From: Mesorhizobium ciceri WSM4083
GTDB taxonomy: Bacteria > Pseudomonadota > Alphaproteobacteria > Rhizobiales > Rhizobiaceae
NCBI RefSeq assembly: GCF_000519305.1
Contig: NZ_JAFG01000011.1
Location: forward strand, 62,181 to 126,180
Direction: 5' to 3'
DNA: 64,000 bases
Shown: positions 27,304 through 36,698 of the stretch, piece by piece
Numbering within the stretch: position 1 is the first letter of the stretch
How the letters are laid out: every line of letters begins with the position of its first letter
Made by a program: the position numbers and the translations under genes
The notes under the pieces: model-generated
Told to the model about the DNA's origin: nothing
The model's input: the letters and a program-made list of their open reading frames with translations, nothing else
Databases searched by the model: none

Positions 27304-27951
27304 CTACGCCCGCTTGATGGTGACGTGCGTGGCGAGCGGCGTCGCCACCTGCTCGCTGCAGAGATAACCCAGCTTGAGCATGTCCAGACCGGCAAAAAGG
27401 TTCTCGCCCGAGCCGAGCAGCAGCGGCGAGACCGCCAGATGCATCTCGTCGATGAGCTTTTCCTGCAAATACTGGCGGATTGTAGCGACGCCGCCACCGA
27501 CCCGCACGTCCTTGCCGCCAGCGGCAGCCTGGGCCTGTTCAAGAGCTGAATGGATACCGTCAGTGACGAAGTGGAAAGTGGTGCCGCCCTCCATCGTGAT
27601 CGGTTCCCGCTTGTGATGGGTGAGCACGAAAACCGGCACATGATAGGGCGGGTTGTCGCCCCACCAGCCCTTCCAGCTGTCGTCAGGCCACTCGCCGCGG
27701 ATCGGCCCGAACATGTTGCGGCCGAGGATCCAGGCGCCGACATTTTCGAAACTGCGCGCCGCGAACGCCTCGTTTACGTCGGTGGTGCCGCCGTCTTGTC
27801 CGAGCACCATCTCACGGAAGGTGCGGGTGTCGACAAACCACTTGTGCAAGGATTCCCCACCGACGCCGAGCGGATTTTGCAGATCCTGATCGGGACCGGC
27901 GCCATAGCCGTCGAGCGACAGGGTGAAAGCGTTGACGCGAAGTTTGGACAT
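27304..27951 (-). CDS. Dihydrofolate reductase-like (RibD C-terminal fold) reductase
   Basis: The 215-residue product has the RibD-C/DHFR-like fold: an N-terminal strand (KLRVNAFTLSLDGYGAGP), the ILGRNMFGP segment, VFVLTHHKREP, and VRVGGGVATIRQYLQ for NADPH binding, then LIDEMHLAVSPLLLG. These are NADPH-dependent reductases of unknown substrate, often involved in drug or stress response. GAGGAGG 6 bases before the ATG at 27951 fixes the start. A direct repeat in the promoter suggests a dedicated regulator elsewhere. Confidence 0.9.
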   Translation of the reverse strand: MSKLRVNAFTLSLDGYGAGPDQDLQNPLGVGGESLHKWFVDTRTFREMVLGQDGGTTDVNEAFAARSFENVGAWILGRNMFGPIRGEWPDDSWKGWWGDNPPYHVPVFVLTHHKREPITMEGGTTFHFVTDGIHSALEQAQAAAGGKDVRVGGGVATIRQYLQEKLIDEMHLAVSPLLLGSGENLFAGLDMLKLGYLCSEQVATPLATHVTIKRA

Positions 27952-27966
27952 GCGAGCCTCCTCGAT

Positions 27967-28025
27967 AACCGATTGTGTTTTGCAAGCAGTTGTTTTGTAA
28001 CAAACCGATTGTGAATTGCAAGCGG
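27967..28025 (-). promoter_or_regulatory. Direct repeat in the promoter of the DHFR-like gene
   Basis: AACCGATTGTG followed by TTGCAAGC occurs twice, 36 bp apart, with an A/T-rich spacer that holds GTTGTTTTGTAACAAAC, itself a near-palindrome. Only 16 bp separate the block from the start codon, so a bound protein would block transcription or translation start. Confidence 0.5.
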
Positions 28026-28169
28026 TATTTTCAAGCTCTAACGAAGCCCAGGCAACGGTCAAGCGGCCCTCGCTATGGATTCCCCGGCCAGGAGCCGGAA
28101 ATTGGTATGGATGTCGAAGCGGATTGGCCGACATTGCTCGCCGCGACCGGCCATCGTCGCGAAGAGAAA

Positions 28170-29201
<1,032 letters not shown>

Positions 29202-29290
29202 CGCCAAATACTCTCGTTCGGGCAGGCTTTTACCACGAGCTCCCGCCGCTGACCAATGCGGCACGATTGTGCCAGTGATCCGATCGAGGT

Positions 29291-30118
29291 CTATTCGGGT
29301 TGCCCATTGCCTGACAGAATCTGTGCCGCGCCCCTGATGGCGACACGGAAAGCCTCGTCGAAATTGACGCCGCGCACCTGCCAGCGGTAGGTCTCGTCGC
29401 CCGCCTTGAGCTGCCAGTCGGCGATCCAGCCCAGTTCCTTGTCGCTCCAGACGAGACTGCCGGAAAGCGCCTGGTCGGCGCCGGCCTTCTTCGCCAGTGT
29501 GTCGAGCTTCGTCATCTCGGCATTGCGAAGCGCCTGATCGTCCAATCCGGCCTGCGACAGCTGCGCTGCCGTGGGAAAAGCCACCTGCATGGCCAGCGGT
29601 GCGGCTGCATTGCCGAACGATTCGCGCATCGGCATGCCACGATCGTCATCGGCATCGAGCGCGTAATGCATTGTTCCGCGCTCGGTCGCCAAAAACACCG
29701 CCAGCCGCGGCCGCTCAGTCAGCCACGGCCTGCTGCCGAGCGAAGCCAGCACCGGGTCGATGTCAGCAGGCTTGTACTGGCAGTAAAGGTTGTGGGGCCG
29801 ATCGTAGGTGCCCTGATCGTCATGGTTGGGAATGCCTTCCATGCGGTCGCGGTAGTGAAAGCCAGCGACGAAGCTGCCGGCCTTGTCGCGCAGTGCCGCC
29901 ATCTCGGGTTTCGCCGGCAGGCGCTGATCGCCGGAAACCCGGACCAGAACCGCGTCGAGGCAGCGCTTGAAGCCGGACTGGCGGTTCTTCTCGTACTTGC
30001 CGTTGACGATGGTCTGCGAGCTGTAGAGGTCTTCCAAAGTCCCCGCCATGACCGGGTGAACAGTCAAGCAGATGCTCAGCCCGATTGCCACCGGCGCAAG
30101 GTGCGAAAATCGAGTCAT
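29291..30118 (-). CDS. DUF2066-type exported protein
   Basis: The 275-residue product has a signal peptide (PVAIGLSICLTVHPVMAG) and a mature domain with the pattern of DUF2066: LEDLYSSQTIVNGKYEKNRQ, LDAVLVRVSGD, RPRLAVFLATERG, then late residues WIADWQLKAGDETYRWQV. Periplasmic location is expected. The start at 30118 is chosen because it opens directly on the signal peptide. Family function is unknown. It lies 89 bp upstream of hemB on the same strand. Confidence 0.75.
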   Translation of the reverse strand: MTRFSHLAPVAIGLSICLTVHPVMAGTLEDLYSSQTIVNGKYEKNRQSGFKRCLDAVLVRVSGDQRLPAKPEMAALRDKAGSFVAGFHYRDRMEGIPNHDDQGTYDRPHNLYCQYKPADIDPVLASLGSRPWLTERPRLAVFLATERGTMHYALDADDDRGMPMRESFGNAAAPLAMQVAFPTAAQLSQAGLDDQALRNAEMTKLDTLAKKAGADQALSGSLVWSDKELGWIADWQLKAGDETYRWQVRGVNFDEAFRVAIRGAAQILSGNGQPE

Positions 30119-30314
30119 AAACAATCGTCCCGTTCGAAGACCCGCCATAGCCGCGCTGCACTGAACTCTATCCAGTTTTTCAGTATTGCAGCTCGATTTT
30201 TAGCACTGGCTCCTGGTCCGGGCCAGAGCTTGCACCGGTGCGCTCGCCATTGACGCACCCATGCGCCACGCTTTAGCACTTCAGTCCCGGCGGCCGGGGG
30301 AGGGATTCTTCACG

Positions 30315-31358
30315 ATGGATTTTGGCGGAGGCGACGAGATCCGCTTCGAACATCTGGGCCGGGCCGGCGTCGTCACCTTGACGCGGCCGCAGGCGCTCAA
30401 TGCGCTGACGCACCGTATGATCGGGGCGCTCGACGCTGCTCTTTCCGCGTGGGAAGCCGACCAGGGCGTCGACGTCATCGTCGTCAAGGCAGAGGGGAGG
30501 GCCTTTTCGGCCGGCGGCGATATCCTGCATGTCTATGAGACAGGCCGCGCGGGAAAACCGCCGGTCGAGTTCTTCGCCGATGAGTATCGCCTCAATGCCC
30601 GCATCAACAGTTTTAGGAAACCTTATGTCGCCCTGATCGACGGCATCGTCATGGGTGGCGGCGTCGGCATCTCCTTCCACGGCTCGCACCGGGTGATGAC
30701 CGAGAATGCCCAATTTGCCATGCCGGAAGTCGGCATTGGCTTCTTTCCGGATGTCGGCGCCAGCCACCTGCTGCCTGACCTCGGCGGCTCCTTCGGTATG
30801 TATCTGGCGCTGACCGGCAATCGCATCCGCTATGGCGATGCGCTGTGGTCGGGGCTGGCCACCCACACCATCAAGGCCGAGGACCAGGCTGGCTTCCTCG
30901 ACCGGCTGGCGTTGACCGGCGATCCGGAATCGGTGCTGCGCGGCTTCTTCGTGCAGGCAAGGCGAGAAACCGACAGGCCGACGCTGGAGGCGATTGTTCG
31001 CCATTTTTCGCAACCGTCCCTCAACCGCGTCATCGACAGCCTCGAGCGTGCGGCTGGCGCCGACGAGTTCGCGGCAAAGACATTGGCGACGATCCGCACC
31101 CGCTCGCCGACCAGCCTGCGCGTCGCCTGGCGGCAGATCAGCGCCGGACTGACGCTGTCCATGGAAGCCTGCATGAAAATGGAGTTCCGCATCCTCAACC
31201 GGATGCTCGCCGGCCATGATTTCTACGAAGGCATCCGCGCCGCCATCATCGACAAGGGCTCGAAGCCGCAATGGCGGCCGGCAAGCCTGGCTGCGGTCAG
31301 CGAAGCGGATGTCGATGCCTATTTCGCTCCGCTCGGCGAACGGGAACTCCTGATATGA
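30315..31358 (+). CDS. 3-hydroxyisobutyryl-CoA hydrolase / enoyl-CoA hydratase family
   Basis: The 347-residue crotonase-fold enzyme shows the oxyanion segments GRAFSAGGDI and IVMGGGVGISFHGSHR and the catalytic region FAMPEVGIGFFPDVGAS, plus a C-terminal extension typical of 3-hydroxyisobutyryl-CoA hydrolases in valine breakdown. That specific assignment rests on length and motif pattern. I chose the ATG at 30315 because the longer frame adds a non-homologous lead. It overlaps the DUF6163-like gene by 4 bp. Confidence 0.87.
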   Translation: MDFGGGDEIRFEHLGRAGVVTLTRPQALNALTHRMIGALDAALSAWEADQGVDVIVVKAEGRAFSAGGDILHVYETGRAGKPPVEFFADEYRLNARINSFRKPYVALIDGIVMGGGVGISFHGSHRVMTENAQFAMPEVGIGFFPDVGASHLLPDLGGSFGMYLALTGNRIRYGDALWSGLATHTIKAEDQAGFLDRLALTGDPESVLRGFFVQARRETDRPTLEAIVRHFSQPSLNRVIDSLERAAGADEFAAKTLATIRTRSPTSLRVAWRQISAGLTLSMEACMKMEFRILNRMLAGHDFYEGIRAAIIDKGSKPQWRPASLAAVSEADVDAYFAPLGERELLI

Positions 31359-31777
31359 GCGAGGTGACCTCAAGGCGCGTCGTGCTGCAGCCCTCCGGGG
31401 TGGAGGTGATCTTCGCCTGGTTCCAGCGCGTCATATCGGGCTACTGCCTGCTGTTCGGCATTCTCTACTGGATCAAGCTGATCGGCTTTTATCCGGGCAC
31501 ACTGTGGCGTTTCGACCTGATGCCCGTGCACTGGCAGGTCGCGGCGGTGGTGCTCGCCGTGTTCTTTCCCTTTGCCGCTGCCGGCCTGTGGATGCTGGCG
31601 TCCTGGGGCCCGGTGATCTGGTTCATTTGCGCGGTGACCGAGACGGTCATGTATGCCGGCTTTCCTGAGCTGTTCGGCCACCGCTTGCTGATTGTCGTCT
31701 CGCATGCGGCGGTGGCGGTGCTCTACATCGTCTTCCGCGTCGTCATCCACCTGCAGAAGCGCCCGGTCCGCCACTAA
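31355..31777 (+). CDS. DUF6163-like four-helix membrane protein
   Basis: The 140-residue inner-membrane protein has helices at about GYCLLFGILYWIKLIGF, VAAVVLAVFFPFAAAGLWML, WGPVIWFICAVTETVMYAG and LLIVVSHAAVAVLYIVF. The start ATG overlaps the previous stop (ATGA), so translation is coupled. Rhizobial relatives of this protein lie next to ldtR, as here, which is why the DUF6163 label is proposed. Function is unknown. Confidence 0.75.
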   Translation: MSEVTSRRVVLQPSGVEVIFAWFQRVISGYCLLFGILYWIKLIGFYPGTLWRFDLMPVHWQVAAVVLAVFFPFAAAGLWMLASWGPVIWFICAVTETVMYAGFPELFGHRLLIVVSHAAVAVLYIVFRVVIHLQKRPVRH

Positions 31778-31896
31778 GCCGTTGAACCCATTGGCGGCCC
31801 GGCTGTCGCCTCGAATGAGCCCCGCAATCGTTGCCGAAATCTTTAGGTTAATTATCCTTGCTCGGGTGACCGTTCGTTAAGCCTCTTCCGAAACCT

Positions 31897-31908
31897 CTTA
31901 CCGGTAAG
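31897..31908. promoter_or_regulatory. 12-bp palindrome upstream of ldtR
   Basis: CTTACCGGTAAG is a perfect 12-bp palindrome in the 238-bp gap before ldtR. MarR-family regulators bind palindromes and often control themselves, so this is a candidate operator. The match to the real LdtR site is not established here. Confidence 0.4.
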
Positions 31909-32015
31909 CTCTTGTTAGCCCTAGCGTTTAAGTCGAATTTTATGAGTATTCGATAGTGTCGCGATCAAGGTGAAAAACAAAAAATCACCAGGGCGACAAA
32001 CGAGAGGCAAAGACA

Positions 32016-32531
32016 ATGATCAATTCGCGTCCGGCGGCGAAGACCGCCAACGTATCCGACGATCGCCGCGAGGCTATCCGTTCCCTGTACATGGAATCGC
32101 TGCAGCTTGTTGAGCGGCTGCACCGCCGCCTGCTTGATGTGATCAAGGACGAATTCGACCGCAACGGCCGTTCCGACATCAATGCCATCCAGGCGCTGCT
32201 GCTTTTCAACATCGGCAATTCCGAACTGACCGCCGGCGAACTGCGCTCGCGTGGCTACTATCTCGGCTCCAACGTCTCCTACAATCTGAAGAAGTTGGTC
32301 GATCTTGGTTTCATCAACCACCAGCGCTCGCGCATCGACCGCCGTTCGGTCCGCGTCTCGCTGACGCCGAAGGGCAACGAGGTGGCCGAGGTCGTCGCCG
32401 GTCTTTACGAGCGTCATGTCGGCTCGATCGAACAGGTCGGCGGCATCAACACCGACGAGTTCAAGCAGATGAACCGCGCTTTGCAGCGGCTCGACCGCTT
32501 CTGGAACGACACCATCGCCTACCGCATGTAA
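32016..32531 (+). CDS. ldtR: MarR-family regulator LdtR
   Basis: The 171-residue winged-helix regulator has TAGELRSRGYYLGSNVSYNL as recognition helices, and IDRRSVRVSLTPKGNEVAEV as the wing and following helix. It matches the rhizobial/Liberibacter LdtR type, which controls an L,D-transpeptidase and stress tolerance. The predicted target ldtP lies 950 bp downstream on the same strand, supporting the name. A terminator follows it. Confidence 0.88.
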   Translation: MINSRPAAKTANVSDDRREAIRSLYMESLQLVERLHRRLLDVIKDEFDRNGRSDINAIQALLLFNIGNSELTAGELRSRGYYLGSNVSYNLKKLVDLGFINHQRSRIDRRSVRVSLTPKGNEVAEVVAGLYERHVGSIEQVGGINTDEFKQMNRALQRLDRFWNDTIAYRM

Positions 32532-32589
32532 GGCGCAGAGATCCGGCCCGCGCCACAGAAGCGCGGCCGAAATGTCGACCTTCAGTCAG

Positions 32590-32618
32590 GGCCGGTGCCG
32601 AGAGGCATCGGCCTTTTT
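32590..32618 (+). terminator. Rho-independent terminator after ldtR
   Basis: GGCCGGTGCC and GGCATCGGCC pair (one mismatch) around GAGA and run into TTTTT. Confidence 0.88.
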
Positions 32619-32727
32619 CTAGCGACGGACGGCGACGTGAGTTCATCTGTGTGTCAGCTGACCGGAACCCGGTTGGCCACGCTTTGCTTTCGCTTCCACA
32701 ATGCCTAATGTCACCACACAAGGGGGC

Positions 32728-33111
32728 ATGATGGGTCGAAGCAGGCGTTTCAAGATCTGTTTTGTCGCGGCGGCACTATTGCTGGCATCAGAAACGGCTT
32801 TCGCCGAGGAATGGTGGAAGGATGCCTTCGCTATGGAAGGCAGCAGCCCGTGCGACGGAAATGACTCCAGAGTGACGTTCACCCACAAGTCGGTGGAAAT
32901 GTGGGAAGTCGGCTGCGCAATCGACAAAATCCAGAAGATCAAAGGCCTGGACGCCGTCATTTTGGACCTGACTTGCTCCGACGATACCGACAGTGTGGAA
33001 AAGAGACGGGCGCTGCTGCTCAAACTCGATGACAACAAGATATTGCGGTACCCTGAGAATCAAGTGTTGCAACGATGTTCCGAACTCGAGGCTCCGGGTC
33101 CAAAGCCCTGA
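32728..33111 (+). CDS. Exported Cys-rich protein of unknown function
   Basis: The product has 127 residues with a signal peptide (CFVAAALLLASETAFA) and a mature part of about 100 residues. Four cysteines are placed in SSPCDGND, EVGCAIDK, DLTCSDD and QRCSELE, likely two disulfides. It should be periplasmic. Start codons at 32728 and 32731 are equally possible. It lies between the ldtR terminator and the ldtP gene, in the same direction, so a role in the cell envelope is likely by context only. The family is not recognised. Confidence 0.68.
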   Translation: MMGRSRRFKICFVAAALLLASETAFAEEWWKDAFAMEGSSPCDGNDSRVTFTHKSVEMWEVGCAIDKIQKIKGLDAVILDLTCSDDTDSVEKRRALLLKLDDNKILRYPENQVLQRCSELEAPGPKP

Positions 33112-33479
33112 GCCAGGTTCATTCCCGGCCGGCTGCGGGTCCTGCCGCGCGGCAGCCGACCCCATCGGTGATGGCTCGGCGACGGCGCTGACCCGATACC
33201 CAAAAAGCACGCACCGTTCTTTTCGGAATATCCGCCGGTCGGATTTGAGGCGCTAGGCCACGTTGCCGCCATATTCCAGTGGAACCGAGAGAGGCAGTGA
33301 TGCTGGTGTGAAGGCCATGCGTTCACCCGCAATCCGTATCGCGCCTGGGCGCTGTCACACCAAGGTGATGCGGAGCATGGTTGGCTAATTGTTAAGATTG
33401 CCAATTTTACAGTGCGGGCGAGATCGCCCGGTGATCAACGCAGCAAGTGATCGAACTGCTACCAATGTCTGGAACGTCC
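33112..33479. other. Intergenic region before ldtP, with a dyad and a possible broken frame
   Basis: The gap should hold the ldtP promoter. At 33381-33404 the arms TTGGCTAAT and ATTGCCAA face each other, a candidate operator. A plus-strand frame from about 33172 to 33450, interrupted once by TGA at 33298, has protein-like stretches (EYPPVGFEALGHVAAIFQW before the stop, NPYRAWALSHQGDAEHGW after). It could be a decayed gene. Evidence is weak. Confidence 0.3.
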
Positions 33480-34733
33480 ATGAGAACCAGCCGTCGTTTT
33501 TTCCTCTCCGGAGCCTCCGCGCTCGCAGCCGCAGTTGTTGCCGGCGGCGCCAATGCGCAGGATGTGATCGGTGATATCCTGAAATCCTCGGCGCGCGGCA
33601 ATTGGGACGACCAGTTCGACGCCCGCGCCAGCGAGGGTGGCAAGGTGGCCTCGACGCTGCCGATCTTCAGCCCGCAGACCGTCGCCTTCACGGAACAGGC
33701 GGTCGGGCAATACCAGAACATCGTCGGGCAGGGTGGCTGGGTCGAGGTTCCCGCGACCAAGAAGCTGCAGCTTGGCGTCGATGATCCCGATGTGGTGCCG
33801 CTGCGCAAGCGGCTGATGGTTGCTGGCGACCTGTCGCAGAGCGCCGGCATTTCGACGGCTTTCGATTCCTATGTCGACTCGGCGGTCAAGCGCTTCCAGC
33901 TGCGTCACGGCCTGCCGGCTGATGGCTCGATGGGCAAATACACCTACGCGGCGATGAACGTTTCGGCGCAGATCCGGCTCGGCCAGCTGCAGACCAATCT
34001 GCAGCGGCTGCGCGAGAAGGCCGGCACGCTGGGCAGCCGCTACGTGCTAGTCGACATTCCGGCAGCGCAGGTCGAAGCGGTCGAGAACGATCGCGTCGTG
34101 CTTCGCCACACCGCGATCGTCGGCAAAATCGACCGGCAGACGCCGATCGTCAATTCCAAGATCAACGAGATCATCGTCAATCCATACTGGAACGCGCCCG
34201 TCTCGATCGTGCGCAAGGACATCATTCCGCTGATGCGGAAGGATCCCGATTATCTCAAGAACAGCCACATCCGCCTGTTCGCGCCCGATGGCAGCGAAGT
34301 CGATCCGATGAATGTGGACTGGTCGACCGACGACGCCGCCAAGTACCGTTTCCGCCAGGATCCCGGCTCGGAAAACGCCATGGCTTCGGTGAAGATCAAT
34401 TTCCCGAGCCCTGACGGCGTCTACATGCACGACACGCCGCAGCAGAGCCTGTTCGGCAAGATGTTGCGTTTCGATTCCTCGGGCTGCGTGCGCGTGCAGA
34501 ATGTGCGCGACCTCGTCACCTGGATCCTGCGCGACACGCCCGGCTGGGACCGCCAGCATTTCGAGGCGGCGATCAAGACCGGTGAAAACACGCCGATCCA
34601 GGTCACCAATCCGGTGCCCGTCCACTTCCTCTATCTCTCGGCCTGGTCGACCGGTCCGGGCGTCGTGCAGTTCCGCGATGACGTCTACGCGCTTGACGGC
34701 AACAACGAGCTGCAGATCACGTCTGCGCTATAA
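33480..34733 (+). CDS. ldtP: L,D-transpeptidase (Tat-exported)
   Basis: The 417-residue cell-wall enzyme makes or edits 3-3 cross-links in peptidoglycan. It starts with a twin-arginine signal (TSRRFFLSGASALAAAVVAG). A peptidoglycan-binding domain follows (SAVKRFQLRHGLPADGSMGK), then the YkuD catalytic domain with MHDTPQQSLFG and the nucleophile in DSSGCVRVQNVRDL (Cys). The start at 33480 gives the twin-arginine motif directly. It is a likely LdtR target. Confidence 0.92.
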   Translation: MRTSRRFFLSGASALAAAVVAGGANAQDVIGDILKSSARGNWDDQFDARASEGGKVASTLPIFSPQTVAFTEQAVGQYQNIVGQGGWVEVPATKKLQLGVDDPDVVPLRKRLMVAGDLSQSAGISTAFDSYVDSAVKRFQLRHGLPADGSMGKYTYAAMNVSAQIRLGQLQTNLQRLREKAGTLGSRYVLVDIPAAQVEAVENDRVVLRHTAIVGKIDRQTPIVNSKINEIIVNPYWNAPVSIVRKDIIPLMRKDPDYLKNSHIRLFAPDGSEVDPMNVDWSTDDAAKYRFRQDPGSENAMASVKINFPSPDGVYMHDTPQQSLFGKMLRFDSSGCVRVQNVRDLVTWILRDTPGWDRQHFEAAIKTGENTPIQVTNPVPVHFLYLSAWSTGPGVVQFRDDVYALDGNNELQITSAL

Positions 34734-34750
34734 ACGTTTGATTCTTATAT

Positions 34751-34781
34751 AAAAAGGGCCGCCTCTCAGGGCGGCCTTTTT
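34751..34781 (+). terminator. Rho-independent terminator after ldtP
   Basis: GGCCGCC and GGCGGCC pair around TCTCA, flanked by an A-run and a T-run. Confidence 0.9.
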
Positions 34782-34872
34782 CATTGGGTGCCGCGGCGTT
34801 TTTCACGGGACGGGCGGCTGGACGGATCGGCCAGCTTTGCGCATGGTCGGCAGGAAAGCCTGGAACCGGACC

Positions 34873-36519
34873 ATGGAAGTCGCTGTCTTCATTCTGGTCG
34901 TGCTCGTCTTCGTGGCGCTTTCCGGCGCTCTGGTGCGCCTGGTGCGGGTGCCGTTGCCGGTGCTGCAGATTGCGATCGGTGCGGCGCTCGCCTGGCCGGT
35001 GCGCGGCATCCATGTCGAGATCAATCCGGAACTGTTCCTGCTGGTGTTCATCCCGCCGCTGCTGTTCGGCGATGCCTATGGCGCGCCGAAGCGTGAACTG
35101 ATGGCGCTGCGCCGACCGATCCTGGATCTGGCCATAGGGCTGGTCTTCTTCACCATCGTCGGCTTCGGCTACGCCTTGCATTGGCTGGTGCCGAGCATCC
35201 CTCTGGTCGTTGCTTTTGCGCTTGCCGCGGTGCTGTCGCCGACCGACGCGGTGGCCGTGTCCTCGATCGTCGACAGGAATGTCGTCCCGGCGCGGCTGAT
35301 GCACATTCTGGAAGGCGAGTCGCTGCTCAACGATGCGTCGGGGCTGGTCATGTTCCGCTTTGCCGTGGCGGCAGTGCTGACCGGCAGCTTTTCCCTTGCC
35401 GCGGCTTCGCTCAGTTTTCTCTATGCCGTGGCGATCGGCATCCTGATCGGCGTGGCGGCGCTGTTCGTTGCCGCCAAGCTGCTGCAATTGCTCAACCGGA
35501 TCGGCGGCGTCCCGGCCGAGGCGCAGGTGCTGGTGATGGTCCTGCTGCCCTTCATCGCCTATCTCGGCGCCGAGCATGTCGGAGCTTCCGGCATCCTGGC
35601 GGCTGTCACCGCCGGCCTGCTCACCGGCGGCTCCGGCGTGTTTCGCTTCCTCGGCGTCTCGGCGCGGATGCAGACGATGTCGCTGTGGACGACGCTTTCC
35701 TTCGTTTTCAACGGCGCTCTCTTCATCGTGCTTGGGCTGCAACTTCCCGACATCATCCGCCATGTGCCGCCGGAGCTCATGAGCCTGCACCCGATCCTCC
35801 AGCCGATCGCGACCGTCATCGCGCTGACGCTGTGCCTGATCGCGTTGCGGTTCCTATGGATTTGGGTCGGCGATATCGCGGCCGGCATCGCCGCGCGTCT
35901 GGGCAAGCGCAAGGCGGAGCCGTTCGGGCTGCGCGTGCGGCTCGCCGGTTCGGTGGCCGGCGTGCGCGGCGCCATTACGCTGGCCGGCATATTGTCGCTG
36001 CCGCTCGCCATGCCGGACGGCTCGCCGTTTCCGGCGCGCGACCTGGTCATTTTCCTGGCCGCCGGCGTCATCATCTGCTCGCTGGTCTTCGCCAGCCTCG
36101 CTCTGCCGACGATCGCCAGGGGGCTGGTCGAGCCGGGGGAGGATGCCGGCGCCGCCGAGGAGCGGCTGGCGCGTGTCGGCGCCGCCAAAGCGGCAATCGC
36201 GCGCATCGAGAGCATTGCCGGAGCCGCTGATGATGAGGGAGGCGAGGTGCCCGGTGCCAGGCTTGCCGCCGCCGACAGCATCGTCGCCGGCTACCGGCGC
36301 CGCATCGCCGCCTCGGACGAAGCCGATGAGGCCCGCGCCGAGGCGCGCGAAGCCGGAAGGCTGGAACTCGAGCTGAGATTTGCGGGCATCGAGGCCGAGC
36401 GCGAGGCCGTGCGCGCTATGTTTCGCAGCGGCGAGATCAACGACCACACGTCGCAGGCGCTGTTTACCGAGATCACGCTCACCGAGGCCTTGCTGAGAGG
36501 CCGCAAGGCAAGGAAATAG
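34873..36519 (+). CDS. CPA1 family Na+/H+ antiporter
   Basis: The 548-residue protein has about 12 hydrophobic helices and the CPA1 signatures FALAAVLSPTDAVAVSSI and LEGESLLNDASGLVMFRF with the ion-binding Asp. A polar cytoplasmic tail of some 130 residues follows the last helix. It exchanges protons for Na+ or K+ across the inner membrane for pH and salt balance. The ATG at 34873 is preferred over 34843 and TTG 34837 because GGAA lies before it and it opens on helix 1. Confidence 0.88.
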   Translation: MEVAVFILVVLVFVALSGALVRLVRVPLPVLQIAIGAALAWPVRGIHVEINPELFLLVFIPPLLFGDAYGAPKRELMALRRPILDLAIGLVFFTIVGFGYALHWLVPSIPLVVAFALAAVLSPTDAVAVSSIVDRNVVPARLMHILEGESLLNDASGLVMFRFAVAAVLTGSFSLAAASLSFLYAVAIGILIGVAALFVAAKLLQLLNRIGGVPAEAQVLVMVLLPFIAYLGAEHVGASGILAAVTAGLLTGGSGVFRFLGVSARMQTMSLWTTLSFVFNGALFIVLGLQLPDIIRHVPPELMSLHPILQPIATVIALTLCLIALRFLWIWVGDIAAGIAARLGKRKAEPFGLRVRLAGSVAGVRGAITLAGILSLPLAMPDGSPFPARDLVIFLAAGVIICSLVFASLALPTIARGLVEPGEDAGAAEERLARVGAAKAAIARIESIAGAADDEGGEVPGARLAAADSIVAGYRRRIAASDEADEARAEAREAGRLELELRFAGIEAEREAVRAMFRSGEINDHTSQALFTEITLTEALLRGRKARK

Positions 36520-36698
36520 CGACCTGAAGGCTTCGCTGGCGCAATCCGGCCAGCAAATTTCGCGCCGCAAACGTGGCGGGGCGAAAACAACTGTGTTAAT
36601 GGCGCGGCAAATGCAAGTCGCCCAAAAGTGTGCAGCGGTTTTGGGACAACGACTTGCATAAATCGAAAATTGCCCCCGAACCCCGAGGATTGCAGGCC

